Shown: piece after piece, positions 36,403 through 44,905 of the stretch
Layout: the number at the start of each line of letters is the position of its first letter
Position numbering within the stretch: position 1 is the stretch's first letter
DNA from: Stutzerimonas kunmingensis
Lineage (GTDB): Bacteria; Pseudomonadota; Gammaproteobacteria; Pseudomonadales; Pseudomonadaceae
Direction: 5' to 3'
DNA length: 64,000 bases
NCBI RefSeq assembly: GCF_021432085.1
Contig: NZ_CP090366.1
Coordinates: 4,216,001 to 4,280,000, forward strand
Program-made: the position numbers and the translations under genes
Notes under the pieces: model-generated
The model's input: the letters and a program-made list of their open reading frames with translations, nothing else
The model's database searches: none
What the model was told of the DNA's origin: nothing

Positions 36403-38052
36403 TCACCACAGCCAGCCCAGCCACAACAGCGCCACCAGCAGCCAGGCACTTAGGGTCAGGGCGCCGCGTTCCCACTGCCGATTCCAGCGTCGTTCGCGCG
36501 CCCGCCAGCGGGTCCGCTCGAGCTGCATTCCGGGTACGGGCAGTGGCGGCTGGCGCAGCAGGCGGGTGAGGTACAGCGACGCCCACATTGCCGGATTGGG
36601 CAACTGCGCCAGCCGCGACGGCACCCTCCAGCCACGGCGCAGCGCCAGCAGCGTCAGACCCAGAGCTGCCAGCAGCGGCCAGAGTGCCGCCCACAGGCCC
36701 GCGGGATACACCCCAGCCAGCAGCGCTTCGCGCATGGTCGGCCAGAACCAGGGCACGGATAGCGACGCGATGCTGAGCAGCGCCCACGGCAACCACTGGC
36801 CGAGTGGCGCGCGGGCGCGGACGTGCTGCTGATCGCGCCACATCAGCCAGAGCGCGCGCCAGAGCAGCAACGCGGTGGCGAAGCTGGCCAGGGTCAGCCA
36901 GGGCAACCAGGCGACGAAGGCGCTTTCATGCCAGGCCTCCTTCAGCAGGTACTTCATTGCCGCGCCGCTGGTGAACGGCGCGCCCATGATCGCCAGCGCC
37001 GGCAGCATCAGCAGCACCCAGCCCAGACGCGACAGCCGCCCTTCGTGGACCATCCCGGCGGCGAGGAACAGCGCGCCCTTGGCCAGCCCGTGATGCACGC
37101 CGAACAGCACCAGCACCGTCAGCAGCGCCGCAGAGGGCGCCTCCAGGCTCCAGGCCAGCGCCAGGATCATCAGCATCCAGCCCATCTGGCTCACCGAGGA
37201 CCAGGCCAGCACTGCCTTGGACTTGGCCGCGCATAGCCCCAGCGCAGCCGCATAGAGCGCGCCGAACAGGCCGGCGATCAGCAGCGGCGTGCTCCAGGCC
37301 GCCAGCGTCGGATCGCTCTCCGGCAGGCAGCGCCAGATGCCGAGAATGCCGGCCTTGAGCATCGCCCCGGAGAGTACCGCGCTGGCCGGCGCCGGTGCCT
37401 GCGGATGGGCCAGCGGCAGCCAGACGTGCAGCGGCCAGAACCCAGCCTTCAGGCCGAGCCCGAGCACCAGCAGGGCCAGGGTCAGGTGGTCGATCGGCTG
37501 CGCCTGCCAGGTGGCGAAGTCGAAGGCCTGTTCGGTGCTGTGACTGCGCAGCAACAGCCCGGCGAGCAGCAGCATCTCGCCGCAGATCGCCAGTTGCAGA
37601 TAGAGGCGTCCGGCCCGCCGCGGGCCCGGTCCACCGCGCTGCACGATCAACCCATAGGCCGCGAGGCTCATGGCGCTGAAGCCAAGGTAGAAGCTCAATG
37701 CGTCGGTGGCGATGATCAGCAGCAGATTGCCGGCCAGCGCCAGTTGCCAGAATGCCCAGAAGCGCAGCCGCTTCCGATCGGTGGCCAGGCTGCTGTTGGC
37801 AAAGGTCGCCGCGCAACTCCAAAGCACGGCAGTAAAGCCCAGCCAAGTGCGGGTCAGCATATCGCTGGCACCCCAGCGCACACCCTCCCAGAGCCACGGC
37901 AACTCCAACGCTGGCGGCGGTTGCAGCGCTGCCAGCAGCGCCGGCGCACAGGCTAGCCACAGCCACGGCAGGCTGCGTTCGCGCAGCCACAACAGCAGGA
38001 CGCCGCCGAGCAGCGGTGCGAAGGGCACCAGCAACCAGAGCCAGGCGTTCAT
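36403..38052 (-). CDS. Mrp-type antiporter, third proton-conducting (NuoL/M/N-like) subunit
   Basis: 549-residue membrane protein with about 14 hydrophobic segments, belonging to the Proton_antipo_M family. The conserved Lys-containing block LGLGLKAGFWPLHVWLPLAHP and the later SKAVLAWSSVSQMGWML and HHGLAKGALFLAAGMVHE are typical of antiporter-like subunits. ATG 38052 overlaps the stop of the upstream gene (ATGA). A longer C-terminal tail rich in Arg/Trp (RTRWRARERRWNRQW) is atypical and ends in a last helix. It is the last gene of the eight-gene Mrp-like operon. Confidence 0.85.
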   Translation of the reverse strand: MNAWLWLLVPFAPLLGGVLLLWLRERSLPWLWLACAPALLAALQPPPALELPWLWEGVRWGASDMLTRTWLGFTAVLWSCAATFANSSLATDRKRLRFWAFWQLALAGNLLLIIATDALSFYLGFSAMSLAAYGLIVQRGGPGPRRAGRLYLQLAICGEMLLLAGLLLRSHSTEQAFDFATWQAQPIDHLTLALLVLGLGLKAGFWPLHVWLPLAHPQAPAPASAVLSGAMLKAGILGIWRCLPESDPTLAAWSTPLLIAGLFGALYAAALGLCAAKSKAVLAWSSVSQMGWMLMILALAWSLEAPSAALLTVLVLFGVHHGLAKGALFLAAGMVHEGRLSRLGWVLLMLPALAIMGAPFTSGAAMKYLLKEAWHESAFVAWLPWLTLASFATALLLWRALWLMWRDQQHVRARAPLGQWLPWALLSIASLSVPWFWPTMREALLAGVYPAGLWAALWPLLAALGLTLLALRRGWRVPSRLAQLPNPAMWASLYLTRLLRQPPLPVPGMQLERTRWRARERRWNRQWERGALTLSAWLLVALLWLGWLW

Positions 38053-39542
38053 ATGGCGAACTCCCGCTCGACGATCAACTGGCTCCAGCCCAGCGGGCTG
38101 AGCGCGGTGGCCGCCAGCAGGCCGACCAGCAGCGACAGCAGCGCCGTGAGCAGCGGCGGCAGCAACAGCATCCAATGAGTTTCGAAACGCTCATCGGCCC
38201 AGCGGTTCTGGTGCCAGTCCGCCGGCTCAGCGAACCAGCCCCGCCACAGCAGCGGCAGGAAGTAGGCGGCATTCATCAGCGCCGAAACGAGCAACACCAG
38301 CAGCACCCAGTCCTGACCGACTTCCAGCGCGCCGAGACCGAGCGTCCATTTGCTGATGAAGCCGGCAATCGGCGGAATGCCGATCATGCCCAGCGCCCCG
38401 ATGGAAAACGCCGTCATGGTCCAGGGCATGCGCCGGCCGACGCCGTCCATCTCGCGGATGCGATGAATGCCCAGGGTCTCGGCGAAATTGCCCGCGCAAT
38501 AGAACAGCGTGACCTTCATCAGCCCCTGATGGACCAGATGCACCAGGCCGCCCACCGCCGCGATCGGCCCGAGCAGCGCGACGCCAAGCGTCACGTAGGA
38601 CACCTGGCTGATGGTCGAGTAGGCCAAGCGCTTCTTCAGCTCCTGCTGCTGCAAGGCGCGCAGCGAGCCGTAGAGGATGGTCGCCGCCGCCAACCAGAGC
38701 AGCGGCGTGGTGAGATCCAGTTGCGTCAGCGCCTCGGCGCCGAAGACGTCGTAGACCACCCGCACGATGCCGAAGGCCCCGGCCTTCACTACCGCCACCG
38801 CGTGCAGCAGCGCACTGACTGGTGCCGGGGCGACCATCGCCTGCGGCAGCCAGCCGTGCAGCGGGATCAGCGCCGCCTTCACGCCAAGGCCGAGAATCAG
38901 CAGGGCGAAGGCCATGCGCAGCCCGAGGTCATGCTCGCCGACTACGTCCAGCAGGTAGCCGGCCGCCTGGAAATCCGGCGTGCCGGCCAGGCTGTGCAGC
39001 AAGGCCACGCCCATCAGCACCAGCGACCCTCCACCGACGGTGTAGGCCAGATAGACGCGCCCCGCGGCGAGCGACTCCGGCGTGCCGCGATGCACCACCA
39101 ACGGAAAGGTGGCCAGGGTCAACAGTTCGTAGAACAGCAGGAAGCTGACCAGATTGCCCGCCAGAGCCAGGCCCACCGTGGCGCTGACGCAGAGGCTGAA
39201 GTAGCCGAAGAAGCGCGAGCGCAGCGGCGAGTTTCCAGGTAGCCGATGGCATAGATCGTCGTCACCGCCCACAGCAGCGATGACAGCGCGACGAACAGCA
39301 AGGCCAGCGCATCGGCCTGCAGTACCAGCGGCACGCCCGGCAACAGTGGCACGCTGAAGCGGTACTCGCTGCCCTGGCTGACGCCATAGAGCATGGCCGA
39401 CCAGCACCAGCTTGAGCGTCACGCCGAGCAGGTTGAGGGTCACACGCAGGCGCTGCTGGTCCTCGCGCAGACCGAAGATCACCAGGCCCGGCAGCAGCGA
39501 GCTGAGCACGATGCCCAGTGGCAGAAACGCATGCCAGCTCAT
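38049..39542 (-). CDS. Mrp-type antiporter, second proton-conducting subunit, with internal frame disturbance
   Basis: 497 codons, family MrpD/NuoL/M-like, about 13 helices. LGLGVKAALIPLHGWLPQAM and KKRLAYSTISQVSYVTLGVAL are conserved. Between about 39235 and 39394 the open frame encodes an Arg/Gly-rich 53-residue stretch unlike a membrane protein, while another frame of the same bases gives MLYGVSQGSEYRFSVPLLPG ... TTIYAIGYLE, exactly what the family needs. Two compensating indels explain this, one near 39395 and one at the A-run near 39232. They are either sequence errors or a real mutation that leaves the ORF open. Start ATG 39542 overlaps the preceding stop. Confidence 0.8.
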   Translation of the reverse strand: MSWHAFLPLGIVLSSLLPGLVIFGLREDQQRLRVTLNLLGVTLKLVLVGHALWRQPGQRVPLQRATVAGRAAGTAGRCAGLAVRRAVIAAVGGDDDLCHRLPGNSPLRSRFFGYFSLCVSATVGLALAGNLVSFLLFYELLTLATFPLVVHRGTPESLAAGRVYLAYTVGGGSLVLMGVALLHSLAGTPDFQAAGYLLDVVGEHDLGLRMAFALLILGLGVKAALIPLHGWLPQAMVAPAPVSALLHAVAVVKAGAFGIVRVVYDVFGAEALTQLDLTTPLLWLAAATILYGSLRALQQQELKKRLAYSTISQVSYVTLGVALLGPIAAVGGLVHLVHQGLMKVTLFYCAGNFAETLGIHRIREMDGVGRRMPWTMTAFSIGALGMIGIPPIAGFISKWTLGLGALEVGQDWVLLVLLVSALMNAAYFLPLLWRGWFAEPADWHQNRWADERFETHWMLLLPPLLTALLSLLVGLLAATALSPLGWSQLIVEREFAI

Positions 39543-40963
39543 CGCCCGAGCCCTCCCAGCCAGAGCAACAGGGGCTCGCTGATAAGCGCCAGCCCCCAGA
39601 CCAGCAGCGCCGGCAGCAACGCCAGCCACTGCGCCAGACGGTCGGCATGAATGCTCGGTGGATTCGGCCGGGCACGGTCGAATCCATGGGCGACGACGCG
39701 AAACACGTAGGCCGCCGACATCAGCGTGCCGAGCAATGCGCCCAAGGCCCAGGGCCAGTGCTGCGGCCGTTCGAACAGCGGCTGCAACAACAGCCACTTG
39801 GCCAGGAACCCGCCACTGGGCGGCAAGCCAATCAGGCTGCCGCCGGCCACGGCGAACGCCGCCAGGGCGATCGGCACGTTCTGACTCGCGCCTTTCATGC
39901 CGCTCACCCGTTTGCTGCCGAGAATGCTCTGCAATTCGCCGGCCGCGAGGAACATCGAAACCTTGGCCAACCCGTGGGCCAGCACGAACAGCCACAGGGC
40001 CGCATGCAGGCGCGGTTCGTCCAGATGCAGCAACAGCCCCAGTGCCAGCAGCGCGTAGCCCAGCTGGGCGACCGTCGAGTAGGCCACCAGCGTCTTCAGT
40101 CGCGGCGCGCGCAGCGCCGACCAGCCGCCGCCGACCAGCGCCAGCACACCGGCGGCGCCGAACAGCAGGCCGGCGTCGCGGCCGAATTCAGCCGGGGCAA
40201 TCTCGCTCCAGATCAGCCAGAGGATGTACAGCGGCCCCTTGACCACCAGCGCCGAGAGCAGCGCGCTGACCGCAGTCGGTGCCGCGGCGTGGGCCGGCGG
40301 CAACCACAGGTGCAGCGGCCACAGCGCGGCCTTGAGCATCAGCCCGAGAGTCATCAGCAGCAGCGCCAGATGGGTAACGCCATCAGCTTCGGTCAGTTGC
40401 GCCAGCACGGCCAGGTCGAGCACGCCGTAGCGCCCGTAGATCAGCGCCACACCGAGCAGGTAGGCCAGCGAGCCGGCCAGCGACAGCAGCAGGTAATTCA
40501 GCGACGGCTTCCAGGCCTTGCGGCCGGCCAGCGACACCAGCGCCACCGCGACCAGGCTGAGCAACTCCAGCGTCACGTAGAGGTTGAACAGGTCTGCCGA
40601 CAGCCACAGCGCGGCCAGTGCCGCGTGCAGCAGGCAGGACAATGGCCAGTAATCCTGAGTCCCGGCGGCATGTGCGATGCGCGCCGCGTACAGCGCCACC
40701 AGCAGGTGCAATCCGGCAGTGAACACCAGCAGCAGCGTGGCCAGCGGGGTCAGGCGGAAACGGATCGCCAGCCCCGCCTCCCAGCCACCGACCAGCAGGC
40801 TTCGCTCGCCATGATCGAGCACCACCTGCAGCGCCATGATCGCCGCCAGGAGCGCGCCCAGGCTAAGCGCGATCACCCAGCGGCCGCTGCGCGCCGGGCG
40901 CAGCAGGATCAGCAGCAAGGCACCGGCCAGCGGCAGCAGCAGGCTGACCAGGGCGGCGTTCAT
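39539..40963 (-). CDS. Mrp-type antiporter, first proton-conducting (MrpD-like) subunit
   Basis: 474 residues with about 14 helices, the MrpD/NuoN length. Conserved blocks: LNLYVTLELLSLVAVALVSL with the helix-5 Glu, LGLMLKAALWPLHLWLPPAH with the channel Lys and His, KTLVAYSTVAQLGYALLALG, and HGLAKVSMFLAAGEL. These residues carry protons in complex I-related antiporters. Start overlaps the MrpC-like stop by four bases. Confidence 0.9.
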   Translation of the reverse strand: MNAALVSLLLPLAGALLLILLRPARSGRWVIALSLGALLAAIMALQVVLDHGERSLLVGGWEAGLAIRFRLTPLATLLLVFTAGLHLLVALYAARIAHAAGTQDYWPLSCLLHAALAALWLSADLFNLYVTLELLSLVAVALVSLAGRKAWKPSLNYLLLSLAGSLAYLLGVALIYGRYGVLDLAVLAQLTEADGVTHLALLLMTLGLMLKAALWPLHLWLPPAHAAAPTAVSALLSALVVKGPLYILWLIWSEIAPAEFGRDAGLLFGAAGVLALVGGGWSALRAPRLKTLVAYSTVAQLGYALLALGLLLHLDEPRLHAALWLFVLAHGLAKVSMFLAAGELQSILGSKRVSGMKGASQNVPIALAAFAVAGGSLIGLPPSGGFLAKWLLLQPLFERPQHWPWALGALLGTLMSAAYVFRVVAHGFDRARPNPPSIHADRLAQWLALLPALLVWGLALISEPLLLWLGGLGR

Positions 40964-41241
40964 CGCTCTTGACCCTTCGAGGTGGCCAGCGCACTGCTCA
41001 GGCGCAACGCCAGGGCGGTCGCACTCACCGCCACCACCAGCCCGGTGACCACCAGCGCCACCAGCAGCGGATCGCCCGGATCATGACGCGCCGCCAGGGC
41101 GATCATCACCAGAAACACGCCGCTGCCCATCAGATTGATGGCGATGATCCGCCGCAGCGCATGGCGCAATGTGAGCAACCCGTGCAGGCCGAGCAGCCAG
41201 AGGGCGAAGCCGACGGCGATCCAGAACAGCGTGGCGCTCAT
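40960..41241 (-). CDS. Mrp antiporter subunit C (NuoK-like)
   Basis: 93 residues, three hydrophobic helices. Helix 2 contains IIAINLMGSGVFLVMIALA and the loop PDP-like DPGDPLLVALVVTGLVV, typical of MrpC/NuoK. The Glu found in helix 2 of many NuoK proteins is not obvious here, as in many MrpC. Four-base overlaps with both neighbours indicate translational coupling. Confidence 0.88.
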   Translation of the reverse strand: MSATLFWIAVGFALWLLGLHGLLTLRHALRRIIAINLMGSGVFLVMIALAARHDPGDPLLVALVVTGLVVAVSATALALRLSSALATSKGQER

Positions 41242-42146
41242 GACTGCGGCTCCGGGTCGTCGCCGATCACCAGCAGGCTCAGGCTCGCGGCGATGGACAG
41301 CGTCGCCGCGGCCTCGATGACGACGATCAGCGGCTTGGCCCAGCCGGTCGGGTACTGCAGCCAGCCATCGCCAAACCAGGCGCAGGCTGCCGCCACCGCG
41401 ACGAACAACAGCAGGCCGACCAGCACCAGCAGACGCAGCGGCCAGAAGCCCCAGCGCAACGCCGGCAACGCACCGGCCAGACGCAGCAGGACGATGCCGG
41501 AGGCCAGCAGCGCGCCGGCCTGGAAGGCACCGCCGGGCGAGGCGGCACCACGCCAGAGCACATAGCCGCCGGCCAGCACCAGCAGCGGCGCGAGGGTTCG
41601 GCCCCAGGCGCGCAGCATAGGCCAGGGCTCGCTCAGCTGCGGCTGCAGCGATCCGAGCTGCCGAGCACCGAGCAGGGCCAGCAGCAAGACGGCCAGCTCG
41701 AGCAAGGTGTCCCAGGCACGGAAGTTGAGCAGCACCGCAGTGACCGGATGCTCGACGCCGCTCTGCGCCAGCGCGGCATCGATCTGCGTCGGCACACTCG
41801 GTTGCAGTTCGGCCAGCGGCGCTAGCTGCGGCAACACCATCAACAGGAGCGGCAGCACCACCGCCACCGCGGCCAGACGCCGGCGGCGCGACAGCTGCGG
41901 CTCGCTACCGGCCCGTGGCTGACGCGCCAGCGCGGCGAACAGCAGCACACCGGTCAGCCCGGCGCCGATGGCGGCCTCGGCCAGCGCCAGATCGGCCGCG
42001 CCCAGTCGCGCCCAGACCAGCGCCAGCACCAGGCCGAAGGCGATGAACAGCAACACGCCGGCATACAGCTGGCGCACATGCAGCGCGCCACCGGCCAGAC
42101 CGAGCAGCAACAGGCCGAGGACCGCGTCCAGCAGCCAGTCAGTCAT
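41238..42146 (-). CDS. MbhD/MnhB-domain fusion subunit (stands in for MrpA C-terminus plus MrpB)
   Basis: 302 residues with about nine hydrophobic segments. Residues 1-75 resemble the MbhD/DUF4040 domain (ARLGAADLALAEAAIGAGLTGVLLF), which in canonical Mrp systems is part of the MrpA C-terminus. Residues about 140-295 resemble MnhB, with RAWDTLLELAVLLLALLGA and the characteristic ASPGGAFQAGALLASGIVL. This fused form is the reason no full MrpA is needed for these domains. Overlaps both neighbours. Confidence 0.82.
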   Translation of the reverse strand: MTDWLLDAVLGLLLLGLAGGALHVRQLYAGVLLFIAFGLVLALVWARLGAADLALAEAAIGAGLTGVLLFAALARQPRAGSEPQLSRRRRLAAVAVVLPLLLMVLPQLAPLAELQPSVPTQIDAALAQSGVEHPVTAVLLNFRAWDTLLELAVLLLALLGARQLGSLQPQLSEPWPMLRAWGRTLAPLLVLAGGYVLWRGAASPGGAFQAGALLASGIVLLRLAGALPALRWGFWPLRLLVLVGLLLFVAVAAACAWFGDGWLQYPTGWAKPLIVVIEAAATLSIAASLSLLVIGDDPEPQS

Positions 42147-42432
42147 CGCCGTCCTCCTCGTCGGATTGACGTGCCAGCAGCTGACAGGCGGTGGCGCCGG
42201 AGGCGAGCACCAGCAGCCAGATCAGTAGCATCTGCGCGACTTCCAGCACCCCGCCAGCGCGCAGCGAAAGGCCGGCGACCACCAGGCCGAGGCCGAGGGT
42301 GTCGGCCTTGGTCAGCGCGTGCAGGCGACTCAGGGTATCGGGAAAGCGCAGCAGACCGATGCTCCCGGCGGCGAAGAACCCCAGCCCACCGGCCAGCAGC
42401 AGCCAGCTGAAGAAGTCGAGCAGTTCACTCAT
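42139..42432 (-). CDS. Mrp antiporter subunit G
   Basis: 97 residues, three helices, with the MrpG/PhaG signature GSIGLLRFPDTLSRLHALTKADTLG. The acidic C-terminal tail (DEEDGDD) is somewhat longer than usual. Starts eight bases inside the MrpF-like gene end. Confidence 0.92.
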   Translation of the reverse strand: MSELLDFFSWLLLAGGLGFFAAGSIGLLRFPDTLSRLHALTKADTLGLGLVVAGLSLRAGGVLEVAQMLLIWLLVLASGATACQLLARQSDEEDGDD

Positions 42433-42676
42433 GGCGGCTACGTCGCAGCAGCTGTACCAGCGCGGCGCTGATCATCGCCGCCAGCAGCGCCAGCACCAGC
42501 GCTGCATCGCGCAGTGCCGGCGCGCCCTGCCACTGCGCCAGCACCAGCAGAAGCGCCGCGCCGGTGGTGCCGAACAGCTGCACGGCAAGCAGCCGGTCGA
42601 CCCGCCGCGGGCCGAGCAGTACGCGCCACAGGCCGATGATCAGGGTCAGCAGCAGAAGTGCGCAGAACACTGCCAT
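42425..42676 (-). CDS. Mrp antiporter subunit F
   Basis: 83 residues, three helices. LWRVLLGPRRVDRLLAVQLFGTTGAALLLVL is the MrpF/PhaF core, with the conserved Arg-Val-Asp-Arg in its first loop. ATG 42676 overlaps the upstream TGA (TGATG arrangement); the reading frame also has a TTG one codon before, judged unlikely. Confidence 0.9.
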   Translation of the reverse strand: MAVFCALLLLTLIIGLWRVLLGPRRVDRLLAVQLFGTTGAALLLVLAQWQGAPALRDAALVLALLAAMISAALVQLLRRSRHE

Positions 42677-43167
42677 CAAGGCCGCCCATCCACGCCCAGC
42701 AGCCGCTCCAGGCGCCGTTCCAGTTCGGCCACGGTGGCTTGCCAGGGCAGGCGCTCATCCAGCACGTGCACACGCATCTCGTCGGCATCGACTCGCGACG
42801 CCAGGGTCCCGGGCAACAGCCCGACCATCGCCGAGAGCAACAGGCGCACCCGCGGCGACTGGCTGGTGAGCGGATAGGGATGCCACGCCGGCTGCAGCGG
42901 ACAGCGTGGCTGCAGCGCACGCCGCGCCACATCCCAGCCACCGAGCAGCATGTGCTTGAGAAAGAAGCCGAGAAACGCCGGCAGCGCCGCCAGGCGCATG
43001 GCCATCGGGCGCAGGCCGAGCCAGAGGCTCAGCGCGACGGCCAGGGTGATCGTCGGCACACCCAGCACCCAGCCCTGCCCGGCAGCGAACAGCGCCCAGA
43101 GTGCGGTATAGAGCAGTGACCAGAAGAGTGCGTCGGTGGCTCCGCGACGCCATGCGGCCTGTGTCAT
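42676..43167 (-). CDS. Mrp antiporter subunit E
   Basis: 163 residues. Two or three N-terminal helices are followed by a cytoplasmic domain with SRVDADEMRVHVLDERLPW, the MrpE/MnhE pattern. AAGGAGG stands seven bases before ATG 43167, the best ribosome-binding site in the operon, and this is the first gene, so the promoter should lie in 43168-43326. The reading frame extends to 43233 without SD or homology. The Mrp complex exchanges sodium (or potassium) for protons and supports pH and salt tolerance. Confidence 0.9.
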   Translation of the reverse strand: MTQAAWRRGATDALFWSLLYTALWALFAAGQGWVLGVPTITLAVALSLWLGLRPMAMRLAALPAFLGFFLKHMLLGGWDVARRALQPRCPLQPAWHPYPLTSQSPRVRLLLSAMVGLLPGTLASRVDADEMRVHVLDERLPWQATVAELERRLERLLGVDGRP

Positions 43168-43326
43168 CACAACCTCCTTGGCATTCCGATCTTTGTTACA
43201 AGTCGAGGCCAAGAGTTCGCCGCTGTCCACCAAACACCGCGAAGAGCCTTGTATCAGCAGATTGCCGTTCGGCCTGGCCAGCGGCGCTGCACCGCCTGTT
43301 TCTCCCAGCTGCGGCCCGCGGCAGGC

Positions 43327-43980
43327 TCAGCACAGGTGTCTCAGGAACCAGTCGCCGGCCAGCCGCGCCACCTCTTCCAACGTGCCGTGCTCCTCGAACA
43401 GATGCGTCGCGCCAGGCACCATCACCAGCTGATGCACGCACTGCAGGCGTGCAGCCGCCGCTCGGTTCAGCTCCAGCACTTCGAGGTCGCCGCTGCCGAC
43501 GAGGAACAGCGAGGCCGCCTTGACCCGCCCCAGCGATAGATCCGCCAGGTCGACCCGGCCGCCACGCGAAACCACCGCGGCGATGTCCGCCGGCCGCGAG
43601 GCGGCGGTGGTCAGTGCCGCGGCGGCGCCGGTGCTGCTGCCGAACAGGCCGATGCGCAGATCGTGCAAGCGCGCATCGCTGCTCAGCTGGTCGACCACGC
43701 CGCTGAGGCGCTGGCTGAGCAGCGGGATGTCGAAGCGCAGCTGCCGGGTGATCTCGTCAATGGGCTGCTCGTGCTTGGTGAGCAGATCGAAGAGCAGGGT
43801 CGCCAGCCCCATTTCGTTGAAGCAATGCGCCACGCTGCGGTTGCGCGGGCTGTGCCGGCTGCTGCCGCTGCCGTGGACGAACACCACCAGGCCGGTGGCC
43901 GCGGGCGGCAAGCACAGCTCGCCGTGCAGGCGTGCCTTGCCGAGCGTGAAGCGCATGGGTGTCGCCGCAAGCGCGGTCAT
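43327..43980 (-). CDS. Alpha/beta hydrolase, dienelactone-hydrolase-like
   Basis: 217 residues. The oxyanion region is LVVFVHGSGSSRHSPRNR, the nucleophile elbow GLFGSSTGAAAAL (G-x-S-x-G type with Ser), and the catalytic His lies in MVPGATHLFEE. ATG 43980 overlaps the preceding phosphoribosyltransferase stop by four bases (ATGA). In other bacteria these two domains occur as one fused polypeptide, so they probably act together; the substrate of the pair is not known to me. Confidence 0.85.
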   Translation of the reverse strand: MTALAATPMRFTLGKARLHGELCLPPAATGLVVFVHGSGSSRHSPRNRSVAHCFNEMGLATLLFDLLTKHEQPIDEITRQLRFDIPLLSQRLSGVVDQLSSDARLHDLRIGLFGSSTGAAAALTTAASRPADIAAVVSRGGRVDLADLSLGRVKAASLFLVGSGDLEVLELNRAAAARLQCVHQLVMVPGATHLFEEHGTLEEVARLAGDWFLRHLC

Positions 43981-44645
43981 GCCGCCTGCCCTCCCTTGGT
44001 CCACGCGCGCTGCAGCAGCTCCACCACCTGACGGTCGGGGGTCTGCTCGAAATGCTCGTACCAGCGGCCGATGGCATACAGGTCATGGGGTACATGCAGG
44101 CAGACGACGCGATCCGCCAATTTTTCCAGCTGCGCGATGCTCTGCGCAGCCGCCACCGGCACCGCAACGGTGATGCACGTCGCGCCCAGGTGGCGCACCG
44201 CCTGCACCGCGGCGCGCATGGTCGCGCCGGTCGCCAGCCCGTCGTCCACCAGGATCACGGCACGTCCGGCGATGAGCGGCGGCGGTCGTTCACCGCGATA
44301 GGCCTGTTCGCGCCGCTGCAGCTCGTGGGTTTCCTGGGCGATGGTGCCGTTGATCTCGGCCCTGGAGACGTGGATGTACTGCACGATGTCGTCGTTCATC
44401 ACACGCACGCCGCCGCTGGCGATGGCGCCCATGGCCAGTTCGCGATTGCCCGGCGTGCCAAGCTTACGCACCACCAGAATGTCCAGCTCCAGGCCCAGCC
44501 GCTGCGCCACCTCGAACGCCACCGGTACACCGCCACGCGGCAGCGCCAGGACCAGCGCGTCGTGCCAGTCGGCTTCCTCTGCCAGGCGCTCGGCCAGCGC
44601 CTCACCTGCCTGGACTCGATCGTAAAAGGGGATCTTGAAGGTCAT
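43977..44645 (-). CDS. Phosphoribosyltransferase family protein
   Basis: 222 residues of type I PRT fold. DALVLALPRGGVPVAFEVA is the N-terminal strand with the pyrophosphate loop, and the PRPP signature is VILVDDGLATGATM. The substrate-specific hood is not of a purine or orotate PRT I recognise, so the base is unknown. GAGGAG lies eight bases before ATG 44645. Cotranslated with the hydrolase downstream. The 260 bases beyond its start, up to 44905, separate it from the divergent binding-protein gene and show no further feature. Confidence 0.85.
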   Translation of the reverse strand: MTFKIPFYDRVQAGEALAERLAEEADWHDALVLALPRGGVPVAFEVAQRLGLELDILVVRKLGTPGNRELAMGAIASGGVRVMNDDIVQYIHVSRAEINGTIAQETHELQRREQAYRGERPPPLIAGRAVILVDDGLATGATMRAAVQAVRHLGATCITVAVPVAAAQSIAQLEKLADRVVCLHVPHDLYAIGRWYEHFEQTPDRQVVELLQRAWTKGGQAA

Positions 44646-44905
44646 GGCAGGCTCCTCGGTTTGGCACGGGCTGTATTGGAGTCTGGCTCAAGAATCGAGT
44701 GCCGGTACGCCATCTGCGACGAACAACCCGTCTGGCTGACCGGCTTCGAAGGCCACCGATCGGAACGGACGTGGACAAGGTTACAAATTCATTGCCGCCG
44801 ACTCTCTGACGCCATTAAAGTGCCATCACCGATTGCCGATAACTTGGGTAGACCCGTCGAATGCGCTGCCACTGCACGGCGGCCAATGCCTGGGATGGAT
44901 GATCA

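Noticed and set aside
36403..43167. Complex I or membrane hydrogenase operon
   Set aside because: No NuoB/C/D/I-like or nickel-hydrogenase subunits are present; the E-F-G proteins define a cation/proton antiporter.
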